Assembly: GCA_942490885.1 (NCBI GenBank)
Contig: CALNYT010000002.1
Location: 1,922,001-1,986,000 of the forward strand
Reading direction: 5' to 3'
Source of the DNA: Oceanirhabdus sp942490885
GTDB taxonomy: Bacteria; Bacillota; Clostridia; Clostridiales; Clostridiaceae
DNA length: 64,000 nt
Each line of letters opens with the position of its first letter. The stretch's first letter is position 1. Shown here one piece after another: positions 24,120 through 32,362 of the stretch. A program made the translations under genes and the position numbers. Below the pieces are notes generated by a model. It made no database searches and was not told the DNA's origin. It was given only the letters and a program-made list of their open reading frames with translations.

Positions 24120-24800
24120 ATGGAGTTGTTAAGAGCGTATAAATATAGAATATATCCCAATTCAGAACAAAGATTGTATTTGGCTAAAACCTTTGGTTGT
24201 ATTAGATTCATATACAATAAAATATTAGCTGACAGGATAAAATCCTATGAAGAAAATAAAGATTTAGATATCAAAAAAGTGAAATATCCAACTCCTGCAC
24301 AATATAAAAAAGAATTTCCTTGGTAAAAAGAAGTTGATAGTTTAGCTTTAGCCAATGCTCAATTAAACTTGAATAAAGCTTATAAAAATTTCTTTAGAGA
24401 TAAATCCGTAGGATTTCCAAAATTCAAAAGCAAAAAGAGTAATTATCATAGTTATACAACTAATAACCAAAAAGGTACTGTATATATTGAGAATGGATAT
24501 ATTAAGATTCCAAAATTAAAATCTATGATTAAAATAAAATTACATAGACGATTCAATGGATTGATAAAGAGTTGTACTATACCAAGGACACCTAGTAATA
24601 AATACTATGTTTCTATATTGGTCGATACTGAAAAAATAAAGTTGCCAAAAGTAGAAAATAAAGTTGGAATTGATGTTGGCTTGAAAGAGTTTGCTATATG
24701 CTCCAATGGTGATAGATATAATAATCCTAAATAGTTAAGAAAATCAGAAAAAAGACTTAAAAAACTACAAAAGGACTTATCAAGAAAGAAAAAAGGAATT
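24120..24800 (+). pseudogene. tnpB: tnpB (IS200/IS605 family) fragment with two nonsense codons
   Basis: The frame encodes the start of TnpB: the RAYKYRIYPNSEQRLYLAKTFGCIRFIYNK helix-turn-helix start seen in pieces (RAYKYRIYPNSEQ, GCIRFIYNK), then AQLNLNKAYKNFF, FPKFKSKK and the RuvC-I strand VGIDVGLKEFAI with the first catalytic Asp. TAA at 24324 replaces what is normally Leu in FPWLKEVDSLALANAQL, and TAG at 24732 interrupts NPK-LRKSEKRLKKLQ. Sequence homology stops at about 24797 after LSRKKKG, so RuvC-II, the zinc finger and RuvC-III are missing. The frame then runs without a shift into a germination-permease remnant. No tnpA is present. It cannot make an active nuclease. Confidence 0.88.
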
Positions 24801-25480
24801 GAAGTAATGGGAGGATGGTCTGAATTTTTTATAATTATATTGGTTTGTTTTTTACTTGTTTCATCACTGCTATTGATTCCAAGTATGGATATTAATAATC
24901 TTAAGCCCTCTTTAGCTAATGGTTCAAAACTAATTTTTAAAGGAGCTTTCGCAGCATTTATGTTTCCATTTACAGAAACTATACCATTTACCATAGCTTT
25001 TTCTGCTTTTCAAAGGGAAAAATCTCCATATAAAGTTTATAGTATCGGTTTATTACTTGGTTCAATTATAATACTTGCAATTTCATTAATTAATATATTA
25101 GTTTTAGGAGTAAATACAACTTCAAGTTTATATCATCCAACTTATTACTCTTTTTAAGAATAAATTTCGAAAATCTTCGTAGAGCAGAAGTAATTGCATC
25201 CATCATCTTCTTGTTAGGAGTAATAATCAAAATAAGTGTATATTTGTTAGGTGCATGTAGAGGATGTGCTAAAATATTGGGATGTAAAGACTATAGATGT
25301 ATAATAATGCCTATTGCTTTACTAATACTTATCATATCTAATTTTGTAACTGATAGTATAATGGGTTTTTATGAATGGACTTCAGGAATGTGGAATTGTT
25401 ATGCTTTAATTTTCCAAGTAATTTTTCCTATTATCATATGGATTACTGTTGAAATAAAAAAGAAACAATTAGATAAATAA
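24801..25480 (+). pseudogene. GerAB/GerKB-type germination permease remnant
   Basis: From about 24807 the frame encodes the middle of a spore-germination permease: a hydrophobic span, then FMFPFTETIPFTIAF (the PFxE block of the family) and further spans up to 25157. After a stop and frame change the homology goes on in another frame (RRAEVIASIIFLLGVIIK, then DYRCIIMPIALLILI, FQVIFPIIIWITVE) to 25480. The N-terminal third is missing and the gene is joined in frame to the tnpB fragment. It is a different subfamily from the intact permease at 28609, so it is a relic of another receptor operon and not a duplicate of that gene. Confidence 0.85.
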
Positions 25481-25536
25481 TTTTAAATAAGGTATCATAC
25501 ATATTCGATTAAGGTTCTCCCCCTTAAGTAAATTCA

Positions 25537-25663
25537 AATAAATAACAAGTCAGTATACTTGTCTATTCAGCAAACTACTTCGTCTTTGGAACCCACTATC
25601 AGTGGGTTCGAATTCTTCGTATTTTCCAAAATATACTTCTAATTCTTTGTCTTGTTATTTATT
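25537..25663. repeat. Palindromic element with nested hairpins (element H)
   Basis: Outer arms AATAAATAACAAG (25537-25549) and CTTGTTATTTATT (25651-25663) are a perfect 13-bp inverted repeat. Inside are a perfect hairpin AACCCACT (25590-25597) with AGTGGGTT (25601-25608) and GTATTTT/AAAATATAC near 25619-25635. A separate hairpin TTAAGG/CCTTAA lies just outside (25509-25527). The 257-base gap before the germination operon is mostly this element; the TATAAT at 25685 may be its promoter -10. Confidence 0.6.
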
Positions 25664-25737
25664 CTCATATGCCTAAAGAATGAATATAATCTATAAATAA
25701 ACAAAAGATATGTGTAATAACAATTTAGGAGCTGAAT

Positions 25738-27243
25738 ATGAGTAAAGATTTTAGAATAACAAAAAATCTATCTGAGAATATCGAAAACTTAAAGAAAAAC
25801 GTTTTTGATAAAAATGGAACAATCCAATATAGAAAGATTATAAATATAGAATCAAAATTTGAATGTTATGTAATATTCAATGAGGGCATGGTCAATGGTG
25901 AAGTAATTAATGAGTATGTGATTAAAACATTGATATATGAGAGAGAGAGCTCACAAGAAAATTTTATTGAGGAACTTGCATATAGCAAAATTGTCGCTAA
26001 GTCCGTAAAAATAGAGAAGTATGAAAACGACATGATTGATAGTGTGCTCAGGGGAGATTCGTTAGTGCTCTTTCAAGGGGAAACTAGAGCATTGGTGATA
26101 GATACAAAGGAATATAGTGGGCGTAGCATAACAGAACCACAAGCAGAAAGTGTACTTAGAGGACCAAGGGAAGGGTTTACAGAAATTCTTCTAGGAAATT
26201 TAGAACTTGTAAGAAGACGAATAAGTAATCCAGAACTAAAATTTGAAATGTTGAAAATGGGAAGACGTAGTGGGACACAAATTGCTATATGTTATTTAGA
26301 TGATCTTGTAAATGATAAAATTCTTAGTGAGGTGAAAAAAAGAATAAATAAGATAGATGTTGATTATGTCTTATCAACCGCTAAAATAATGGAGTTAATA
26401 GAGGATCATCCAAAGTCTACATTCAGAACAATAGGGATAACAGAGAGACCAGATGTAGTGTGTGAAAAAATATTGGATGGAAAATTAGCAATACTATGTG
26501 ATGGGTCTCCAGTAGCCATTACTATTCCATATCTGTTTCATGAAGGGTTTGAGTCTAATGAGGATAACTATAATCATTATATATATAGCAGTATAAATAA
26601 AATGCTGCGATATATAGCTTTTTTTATTGGAAGCAGCACTCCAGCCTTATATGTAGCAGCATGTACATTTCATAGAGAGCTAATTCCAACACAACTTGCA
26701 ATGAGTATATATCTATCTAGAATAGGAGTGCCTTTCCCAACATTTTTTGAATGTATTGCTATGTTACTGGTATTTGAGATACTAAGAGAAGCATCGGTAA
26801 GGTTACCAAAACATGTAGGATCAGCAATATCAATTGTTGGAGCATTGGTATTAGGGGATGCAGCTGTAAAGGCAAAATTTGTTAGTGCCCCAATGGTAAT
26901 AGTTATTGCCCTTACAGAAATATCAGCACTTGTATTGGCTAATATGCAAGAATCACTGATATTTTTGAGATTTTTATTTTTAATATCATCTTCAATATTA
27001 GGTTTGTATGGATACATATTTGCTGTTATGGGAGTATGCATACATCTTATGTCCATGAAGAGTTTCGGTATTAATTATATGCTTTATATAGGTAATTTAA
27101 AATTGGAATACATAATGCAAACACTTTTTAGGGCACCATGGTGGAAAATAAGAAGGCGTACTAAGGGAATTGCAAAAGATAGTATAAAAACATCCAACGA
27201 TGAAAATTTAGGGGATGATAACGATGATGAACAAAAGAATTAA
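25738..27243 (+). CDS. gerKA: Spore germinant receptor subunit A (GerA family)
   Basis: 501 residues. The N-terminal cytoplasmic half (about 1-270) has the GerA-family blocks RREISNPELKFEMLKMGRRSGTQIAICYL-type region (about 160-192) and TERPDVVCEKILDGKLAILCDGSPVAITIP split around residue 232-262. The C-terminal half has four to five membrane spans ending near 460, then a basic cytoplasmic tail. In spores the A, B and C subunits form the inner-membrane receptor that opens on binding nutrients. AGGAG ribosome-binding site. The 3' end overlaps the next gene by 20 bases. Assignment to K rather than another receptor letter rests on order A-C-B. Confidence 0.92.
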   Translation: MSKDFRITKNLSENIENLKKNVFDKNGTIQYRKIINIESKFECYVIFNEGMVNGEVINEYVIKTLIYERESSQENFIEELAYSKIVAKSVKIEKYENDMIDSVLRGDSLVLFQGETRALVIDTKEYSGRSITEPQAESVLRGPREGFTEILLGNLELVRRRISNPELKFEMLKMGRRSGTQIAICYLDDLVNDKILSEVKKRINKIDVDYVLSTAKIMELIEDHPKSTFRTIGITERPDVVCEKILDGKLAILCDGSPVAITIPYLFHEGFESNEDNYNHYIYSSINKMLRYIAFFIGSSTPALYVAACTFHRELIPTQLAMSIYLSRIGVPFPTFFECIAMLLVFEILREASVRLPKHVGSAISIVGALVLGDAAVKAKFVSAPMVIVIALTEISALVLANMQESLIFLRFLFLISSSILGLYGYIFAVMGVCIHLMSMKSFGINYMLYIGNLKLEYIMQTLFRAPWWKIRRRTKGIAKDSIKTSNDENLGDDNDDEQKN

Positions 27244-28381
27244 AATTTTGTCAATAGTAATATTAGTGATATGTAACGCCTTTATAAGTAGCTCTTGTTG
27301 GGATTATACAGAATTCAATAATGTAATACCAGTTGCTGGAATAGCAGTAGATAAAGATAAAAATACAGGAGAATATATATTGACATTAGAGGTGATTCAA
27401 CCTAAAGAAGAGGGTACTTCAATTCAATCAGTAGTGCTTGAAGGAAGAGGAAAAACTATCCATGGTTGTTTTAGAGAAACAATAACCACCACAGGGAGTA
27501 AGGTTAGTACTAGGCATGCTGCGGTATACATAATTGATAAAGAGATTGCTGAAGAAGGGATAATACCGGTTATTGACCTTGTAGATAGAGATGTTGATGT
27601 AAGATCAGATATGCTTGTTTTTGTATGTGATGAAGAGAATGCTGGAGATATTTTTAAAAAGACAAAGGATTTAGAAGAGATAATATCATATCAGATAGTA
27701 AATACAGTAGAATCACAGAAGTCAAGTGGTAGATTTATAGCTACAAAACTTTATGAATTTGTTGATGAACTCACTAGGGAAGGGATATCACCAACTATTA
27801 CTAATATATATGTAGGACTTACATCAAATGATATTATTGCAAAAACAAAAGGTACTCATGTATTTAAGAACGATAAGGCTGTGGGTTTATTAGATGGGGA
27901 AGAAACATTCTATCTAACATTTATAAAAGGTGATAAAAAACTGACGACAGTTTTCCCAATATGTCTTTCAGATGGAACAAAGATTTCATTAGAGATGGTG
28001 GGATTTAATAAAAAAATTAGACCGCATATAGAAAAAGATGAAATGAGTTTTGATATAAATATTGATGTAAATGTAATTGTATCAGAAATTGGTGGAAGTA
28101 AGGAAGACTATCTAACAAAAGCTGGAAGATATGAGATAAAAAGAGTAGCTGAAAAATTATTAGAGAGCAACATTAGTAAACTTATTTATAAAGCTCAAAA
28201 TGATCTAGAAAGTGATATTTTTGGATTTGGAGAAATGCTTAAAAAGAAAGAACCAGAATATTGGAAAGAGAATAAGGAAAAATGGGATGAAGAATTCAAA
28301 CAATTAAAGGTTAATGTAGATTGTGATGTTCACATTAGAGGAAGTGCATTAAAGAAAAATACTATAAAGGTTGGCAAGTAG
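27224..28381 (+). CDS. gerKC: Spore germinant receptor lipoprotein, Ger(x)C family
   Basis: 385 residues from ATG 27224, chosen because GGGG at 27211-27214 is 9 bases upstream. The N-terminus is a lipoprotein signal with a lipobox-like AFISSSC (Cys at about 25), followed by WDYTEFNNVIPVAGIAVD, the Ger(x)C start block. The C-terminal domain (about 210-385) is the conserved GerAC_C region. The subunit sits on the outer face of the spore inner membrane and is needed for receptor function. It overlaps gerKA, so translation is coupled. Confidence 0.92.
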   Translation: MMNKRIKILSIVILVICNAFISSSCWDYTEFNNVIPVAGIAVDKDKNTGEYILTLEVIQPKEEGTSIQSVVLEGRGKTIHGCFRETITTTGSKVSTRHAAVYIIDKEIAEEGIIPVIDLVDRDVDVRSDMLVFVCDEENAGDIFKKTKDLEEIISYQIVNTVESQKSSGRFIATKLYEFVDELTREGISPTITNIYVGLTSNDIIAKTKGTHVFKNDKAVGLLDGEETFYLTFIKGDKKLTTVFPICLSDGTKISLEMVGFNKKIRPHIEKDEMSFDINIDVNVIVSEIGGSKEDYLTKAGRYEIKRVAEKLLESNISKLIYKAQNDLESDIFGFGEMLKKKEPEYWKENKEKWDEEFKQLKVNVDCDVHIRGSALKKNTIKVGK

Positions 28382-28382
28382 A

Positions 28383-28595
28383 ATGGTGTTAATACTCATT
28401 ATAGGTTTTTATTTAATAATAATTTATTATGAATTTAAAAATAATTTAAAAAAGGAGCAATCTAAAGAGAAGATTATATATTCAGTACTCATGTTGTTTC
28501 AGGTTATCCTTAGTATATTGATTTTTTTTGATATAGAAATAAAAACCCCAGTGGATCTAATAGAAGAAATTGTGATTTACTTTAAGGGCATCTGA
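28383..28595 (+). CDS. Small two-span membrane protein, candidate receptor D subunit
   Basis: 70 residues from ATG 28383 (TTG 28371 is an in-frame alternative inside gerKC). Two hydrophobic spans, about 2-16 and 35-53, are joined by a charged loop (KNNLKKEQSKEK). Short two-span D proteins are known in some GerA-type operons of Bacillus, where they modulate receptor activity. Sequence identity to those is not claimed; the size, topology and place between C and B subunit genes suggest the same role. It is separated from gerKC by 1 base and from gerKB by 13. Confidence 0.65.
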   Translation: MVLILIIGFYLIIIYYEFKNNLKKEQSKEKIIYSVLMLFQVILSILIFFDIEIKTPVDLIEEIVIYFKGI

Positions 28596-28608
28596 AAAGG
28601 AGTCAGTA

Positions 28609-29700
28609 ATGAAAGAAAAACTAAATGATATAGAAATAACCTCATTAGTTTTATTGTTTACTGTAGGAACTACTCTGTTATTTGGAGCAGGAAGTGTTGC
28701 AAAGGAGGATAGTTGGATATGTGTAATAATTTCTACTTTATTGATTATCGCTATTATAAAGATATATTGTAAACTATTAAGACTATATCCTGGAAAAGAT
28801 CTTTATGAGATTTTTGAACTGATAAGCGGAAGATGGGTAGGGAAATTTATAATAATTATTTATTTGTGGTTTGCAATACATTCAGCAACTTTGACTTATT
28901 TTAACATTGTAGATTTTATAAACTTTGCTGGACTTCCAAATACACCAATATTAGTGATAGTAATATGTTTGGCTATATTAAATATCTGGATAGTAAAAAA
29001 AGGGCTGAAAATTATTGGCAATTGGAGTGTTTTTTTTCTGTCTATTTCATTATTATTAGGAGTCATCATTATTGTTATTCTCGTGCCAGTGCATAATTAT
29101 GAGAATATAAAACCCATATTATCACAGGGGTTCTATAATATTTATATTGGAGTGGTATCAGTAGTGACTACATCTTTCTCAGGCTTAATAATGTTTGGGT
29201 TCTTTGGAGAAAAATATAGTTCTCCAGAAAAATTTGAAAAAGCGTTTATAAAATCAGTTATATGTGTAGGAATAATTATTTTAATTGTTACATTACAGGA
29301 TGTTTTGGTTTTAGGAGGAGAGAATAATATAAGGGCTAATTTTCCAGGATATGAGAGATTTAGAAGGGTTAGAATCGGAATGGCTTTTCAAAGACCTGAA
29401 ATTGTTATATCAATAATTTTTATAATATGTGAATTTCTTAGAAGTTGTATATTTGTTTTAGCAGGTGCTAAAGCATTGCAAAGACTTTTTGATTTTAAAG
29501 AAATAGAATTTTGCGTAACACCTGTTGTTATGTCCTGTCTTAATCTATATTTTATGGAGTATCAGAGTATATTGGTTGGTGTAGAATTCCTTATAGAAGT
29601 GTGGCCATATTATAGTGGAGTTGTAAATATTTTCATACCTATTGCGGTTCTGATAGCTGCATATATTAAAAAATATGCAGGAACTTTACAAACGCTTTAG
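28609..29700 (+). CDS. gerKB: Spore germination permease subunit B (GerAB/GerKB family)
   Basis: 363 residues, ten predicted spans, an APC-type transporter fold. It begins KEKLNDIEITSLVLLFTVGTTL-like, the family start block, and has the GLIMFGFFGE (about 194-203) and C-terminal EFLIEVWPYYSGVVNIFIPI blocks. In the family this subunit binds the germinant. AAGGAG ribosome-binding site. Last gene of the A-C-D-B operon; the glnA promoter starts 10 bases after the stop, with no obvious terminator between. Confidence 0.92.
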   Translation: MKEKLNDIEITSLVLLFTVGTTLLFGAGSVAKEDSWICVIISTLLIIAIIKIYCKLLRLYPGKDLYEIFELISGRWVGKFIIIIYLWFAIHSATLTYFNIVDFINFAGLPNTPILVIVICLAILNIWIVKKGLKIIGNWSVFFLSISLLLGVIIIVILVPVHNYENIKPILSQGFYNIYIGVVSVVTTSFSGLIMFGFFGEKYSSPEKFEKAFIKSVICVGIIILIVTLQDVLVLGGENNIRANFPGYERFRRVRIGMAFQRPEIVISIIFIICEFLRSCIFVLAGAKALQRLFDFKEIEFCVTPVVMSCLNLYFMEYQSILVGVEFLIEVWPYYSGVVNIFIPIAVLIAAYIKKYAGTLQTL

Positions 29701-29709
29701 CACCTAGAA

Positions 29710-29737
29710 TTGACAAAAAAAACATTCGTATTATACT
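29710..29737 (+). promoter_or_regulatory. Sigma-A promoter of glnA
   Basis: A perfect TTGACA (29710-29715) and TATACT (29732-29737) with a 16-base spacer, 53 bases before the start codon. Confidence 0.8.
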
Positions 29738-29790
29738 AAAAATATAAACAATTTTGAAAATAATATTTATAACCATAGGGGGAATTAAAT

Positions 29791-31221
29791 ATGTTTAAAA
29801 ATCTTGAAGAACTACAACAATACATACAAGATAATGAAATAAAAATGGTGGATTTTAAAGTAATAACTTTAAATGGACGATGGAGGCACTTAGCAATACC
29901 TGTTGAGAGATTAAATGAAAGAACATTTGCAGATGGCATTGGATTTGACGGATCAAGTTATGGTTATTCTAAGATTGAAGAATCAGATATGAGATTTATA
30001 CCAGACATATCAACTGCATTTATTGACCCATACTGTGGGGTGAAAACTATAAGTATGATTGCAAATATTCATACTATTGGTAAAAAAGAAGGAAGATTTT
30101 CTGGGGATCCTAGATATTTGGTGGAAAAAGCAAATAAATACTTGAATAACTTGGGGATAGCTGACGAGTATATGATTGCACCAGAGTTTGAATTTTATAT
30201 TTTTGATAAAGTCAATTTTGGTGTTGAAAATCATCACCAGGAAGTTTTTATAGATTCATATGAAGCGCCATGGAATACAAATTCCAAAGAAGATAATAAA
30301 GGCTATAAAGCACCCTTCCAAGCAGCATATCATCTTGCGTTGCCATATGATGTAAACAACGATTTAAGAAGTGAAATGACTCTTAAGCTTCTTGATATGG
30401 GAATACATGTTAAATATCATCATCATGAAGTTGGATCTGCAGGGCAACATGAGATAGAAGTTGAATTAGGTAATATGGTTAGTATGGCAGATAATACAAT
30501 GATGGCTAAATATGTTATAAAGAATGAGGCTTTAAGACATGGTAAAAGTGCTACATTTATGCCGAAACCTCTTTACGGAGAGGCTGGAAGTGGTATGCAT
30601 GTTCATATGTTATTAAGAAAAAATGGACAAAACTTATTCTATGATGCTGATGGATATTCAGGATTAAGCCAAGAAGCATTATACTTCATCGGAGGTATAT
30701 TAAAACATGCTAAAGCTCTATTGGCATTTACTAATCCATCAACGAATTCGTATAAGAGATTAATACCAGGATTTGAAGCTCCTGTTTCGGTTTGTTTCGC
30801 AACTGGAAATAGAAGTTCGGTTATAAGAGTTCCAGGATATGTTAGAAATCCTGAGGAGAAAAGATTTGAATTTAGATCATCTGATGCTACTTGTAATCCA
30901 TATATAGCATATTCAGCTATGTTAATGGCTGGTATTGATGGAATAGTAAATAAGATAGATCCTACTGAAGAAGGATATGGGCCATTTGATGTGAATGTAT
31001 TTGATCTTCCAAAAGAAGAACAAGATAAGATTGAAGCTCTTCCAAAGTCTTTAGAAGAAGCATTGGAAGAATTAAAGAAAGATTATCAATTCTTACTTGA
31101 GGGAGGAGTATTTGATAAAGACTTTATTGATAATTGGATTCATAAGAAGTATGAAAAGGAAATTAAAAAAGTTATGCCTGTTCCTACACCTGTAGAATTC
31201 CAATTATATTATGATTTATAA
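29791..31221 (+). CDS. glnA: Glutamine synthetase, type I
   Basis: 476 residues. It has the beta-grasp start (VDFKVITLNGRWRHLAIP), GIGFDGSSYG (about 50-59), the metal-binding EFEFYIFD (about 132-139), the GSGMHVH block (about 266-272), the ATP-site block NPSTNSYKRLIPGFEAP (about 313-329) and RFEFRSSDATCNPY (about 354-367) with the catalytic Arg region. It makes glutamine from glutamate, ammonia and ATP. The length is slightly above the 440-470 of GSI-alpha enzymes, and no adenylylation-site Tyr region (NLYDLPPEE-like) is obvious. GGGGGAA ribosome-binding site. No glnR gene is adjacent. Confidence 0.95.
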   Translation: MFKNLEELQQYIQDNEIKMVDFKVITLNGRWRHLAIPVERLNERTFADGIGFDGSSYGYSKIEESDMRFIPDISTAFIDPYCGVKTISMIANIHTIGKKEGRFSGDPRYLVEKANKYLNNLGIADEYMIAPEFEFYIFDKVNFGVENHHQEVFIDSYEAPWNTNSKEDNKGYKAPFQAAYHLALPYDVNNDLRSEMTLKLLDMGIHVKYHHHEVGSAGQHEIEVELGNMVSMADNTMMAKYVIKNEALRHGKSATFMPKPLYGEAGSGMHVHMLLRKNGQNLFYDADGYSGLSQEALYFIGGILKHAKALLAFTNPSTNSYKRLIPGFEAPVSVCFATGNRSSVIRVPGYVRNPEEKRFEFRSSDATCNPYIAYSAMLMAGIDGIVNKIDPTEEGYGPFDVNVFDLPKEEQDKIEALPKSLEEALEELKKDYQFLLEGGVFDKDFIDNWIHKKYEKEIKKVMPVPTPVEFQLYYDL

Positions 31222-31259
31222 GGCGTATTAAAATTAATAATAAGTTTTTTAATACGCCT
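31221..31259. repeat. 13-bp inverted repeat between glnA and ptb
   Basis: AGGCGTATTAAAA (31221-31233) pairs perfectly with TTTTAATACGCCT (31247-31259). It starts at the last base of the glnA stop. No T run follows on the plus strand, so it is either a poor terminator using internal Ts or an mRNA-stabilising hairpin. Confidence 0.6.
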
Positions 31260-31281
31260 ATACGGAGAGGATGATAAAAAA

Positions 31282-32181
31282 ATGATAAAGAGCTTAGATA
31301 CTTTGTTAGAAAAAGCGAAAGCTGGAAAAAAGATTACATTAGCGGTAGCAGCAGCTCAGGATAAGCCAGTGCTTCAGGCGGTTTGCGAAGCTGTAAAAGA
31401 AGGTATTGTAGATGCTATACTAGTTGGTGATGAAAAAGAAATTAGTGATATAGCTAACAAAGAGAAATTAGATATTAAAGATATGAGAATCATTCATTCG
31501 GATAATCTTGAAGAATCTGCAAGATTGGCTGTTAAATGTGTTAAAGATGGAGAAGCTCAATTCTTAATGAAAGGACTATTAGGAACGTCAATACTTTTAA
31601 AAGCTGTTCTTAATAAAGAAGAAGGATTAAGAGGAGGTGGATTACTTTCACACATTATGGTGTATGAGAGTAGTGCATATCACAAATTGCTATTACTTAC
31701 AGATGGCGGAATGGTAACATATCCTGAATTGAGTGATAAAGTTGGTCTTATTAACAATGCAGTTAAGGTTGCAAAGGCTCTTGAAGTTGAAACTCCAAAA
31801 GTAGCACCTCTTTGCGCTGTTGAGGTTGTTAACCCTAGTATGCCAGCTACACTTGATGCTGCCGCATTAGTTCAAATGAACAAGAGAGGTCAGATAAAAG
31901 GATGTATAATAGATGGTCCATTAGCTTTCGATAATGCAATTTCTAAAGAAGCAGCTGAGCACAAAGGGATAGTTAGTGATGTTGCTGGAGATGCCGATAT
32001 TCTATTGGTTCCAAACATTGAAGCCGGTAATCTTTTAGGAAAATCTTTAACATATATGGGTGGAGCAGTTAGTGCTGGAGTTGTTATGGGAGCCAAATGC
32101 CCTATAGTGTTGGTTTCTAGAGCAGATAGTGCAAAGTCAAAACTGTATTCTATTGCCTTAAGTGCTATGATTTCTAAATAA
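31282..32181 (+). CDS. ptb: Phosphate butyryltransferase-type phosphotransacylase
   Basis: 299 residues, the PTA_PTB family. The blocks VLVGDEKEI-like (about 48-55), FLMKGLLGTSILLKAVLNKE (about 94-113), HIMVYES and LTDGGMVTYPELSDK (about 124-148), and DILLVPNIEAGNLLGKSLTY (about 238-257) are those of Ptb. The enzyme swaps CoA for phosphate on an acyl-CoA, giving an acyl phosphate from which a kinase makes ATP. No butyrate kinase gene follows; indolepyruvate oxidoreductase genes do, which suggests branched or aryl acyl-CoA as substrate. GGAGAGG ribosome-binding site. Confidence 0.88.
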   Translation: MIKSLDTLLEKAKAGKKITLAVAAAQDKPVLQAVCEAVKEGIVDAILVGDEKEISDIANKEKLDIKDMRIIHSDNLEESARLAVKCVKDGEAQFLMKGLLGTSILLKAVLNKEEGLRGGGLLSHIMVYESSAYHKLLLLTDGGMVTYPELSDKVGLINNAVKVAKALEVETPKVAPLCAVEVVNPSMPATLDAAALVQMNKRGQIKGCIIDGPLAFDNAISKEAAEHKGIVSDVAGDADILLVPNIEAGNLLGKSLTYMGGAVSAGVVMGAKCPIVLVSRADSAKSKLYSIALSAMISK

Positions 32182-32362
32182 AATAAATAGTGAATTTTAT
32201 AGATAAACTACTTACATTGTTTAAAAGTTAAGGGAGTAAAGAAAGGTAATGCTTTAAAACTTTCTTCAAATAAGCTCTATTAATAATAAGTATAAATAAA
32301 TTTAAAACGATAAGTAAACATCTATAATTGAATATAAATAATTTACATGGGGAGGTATATTT

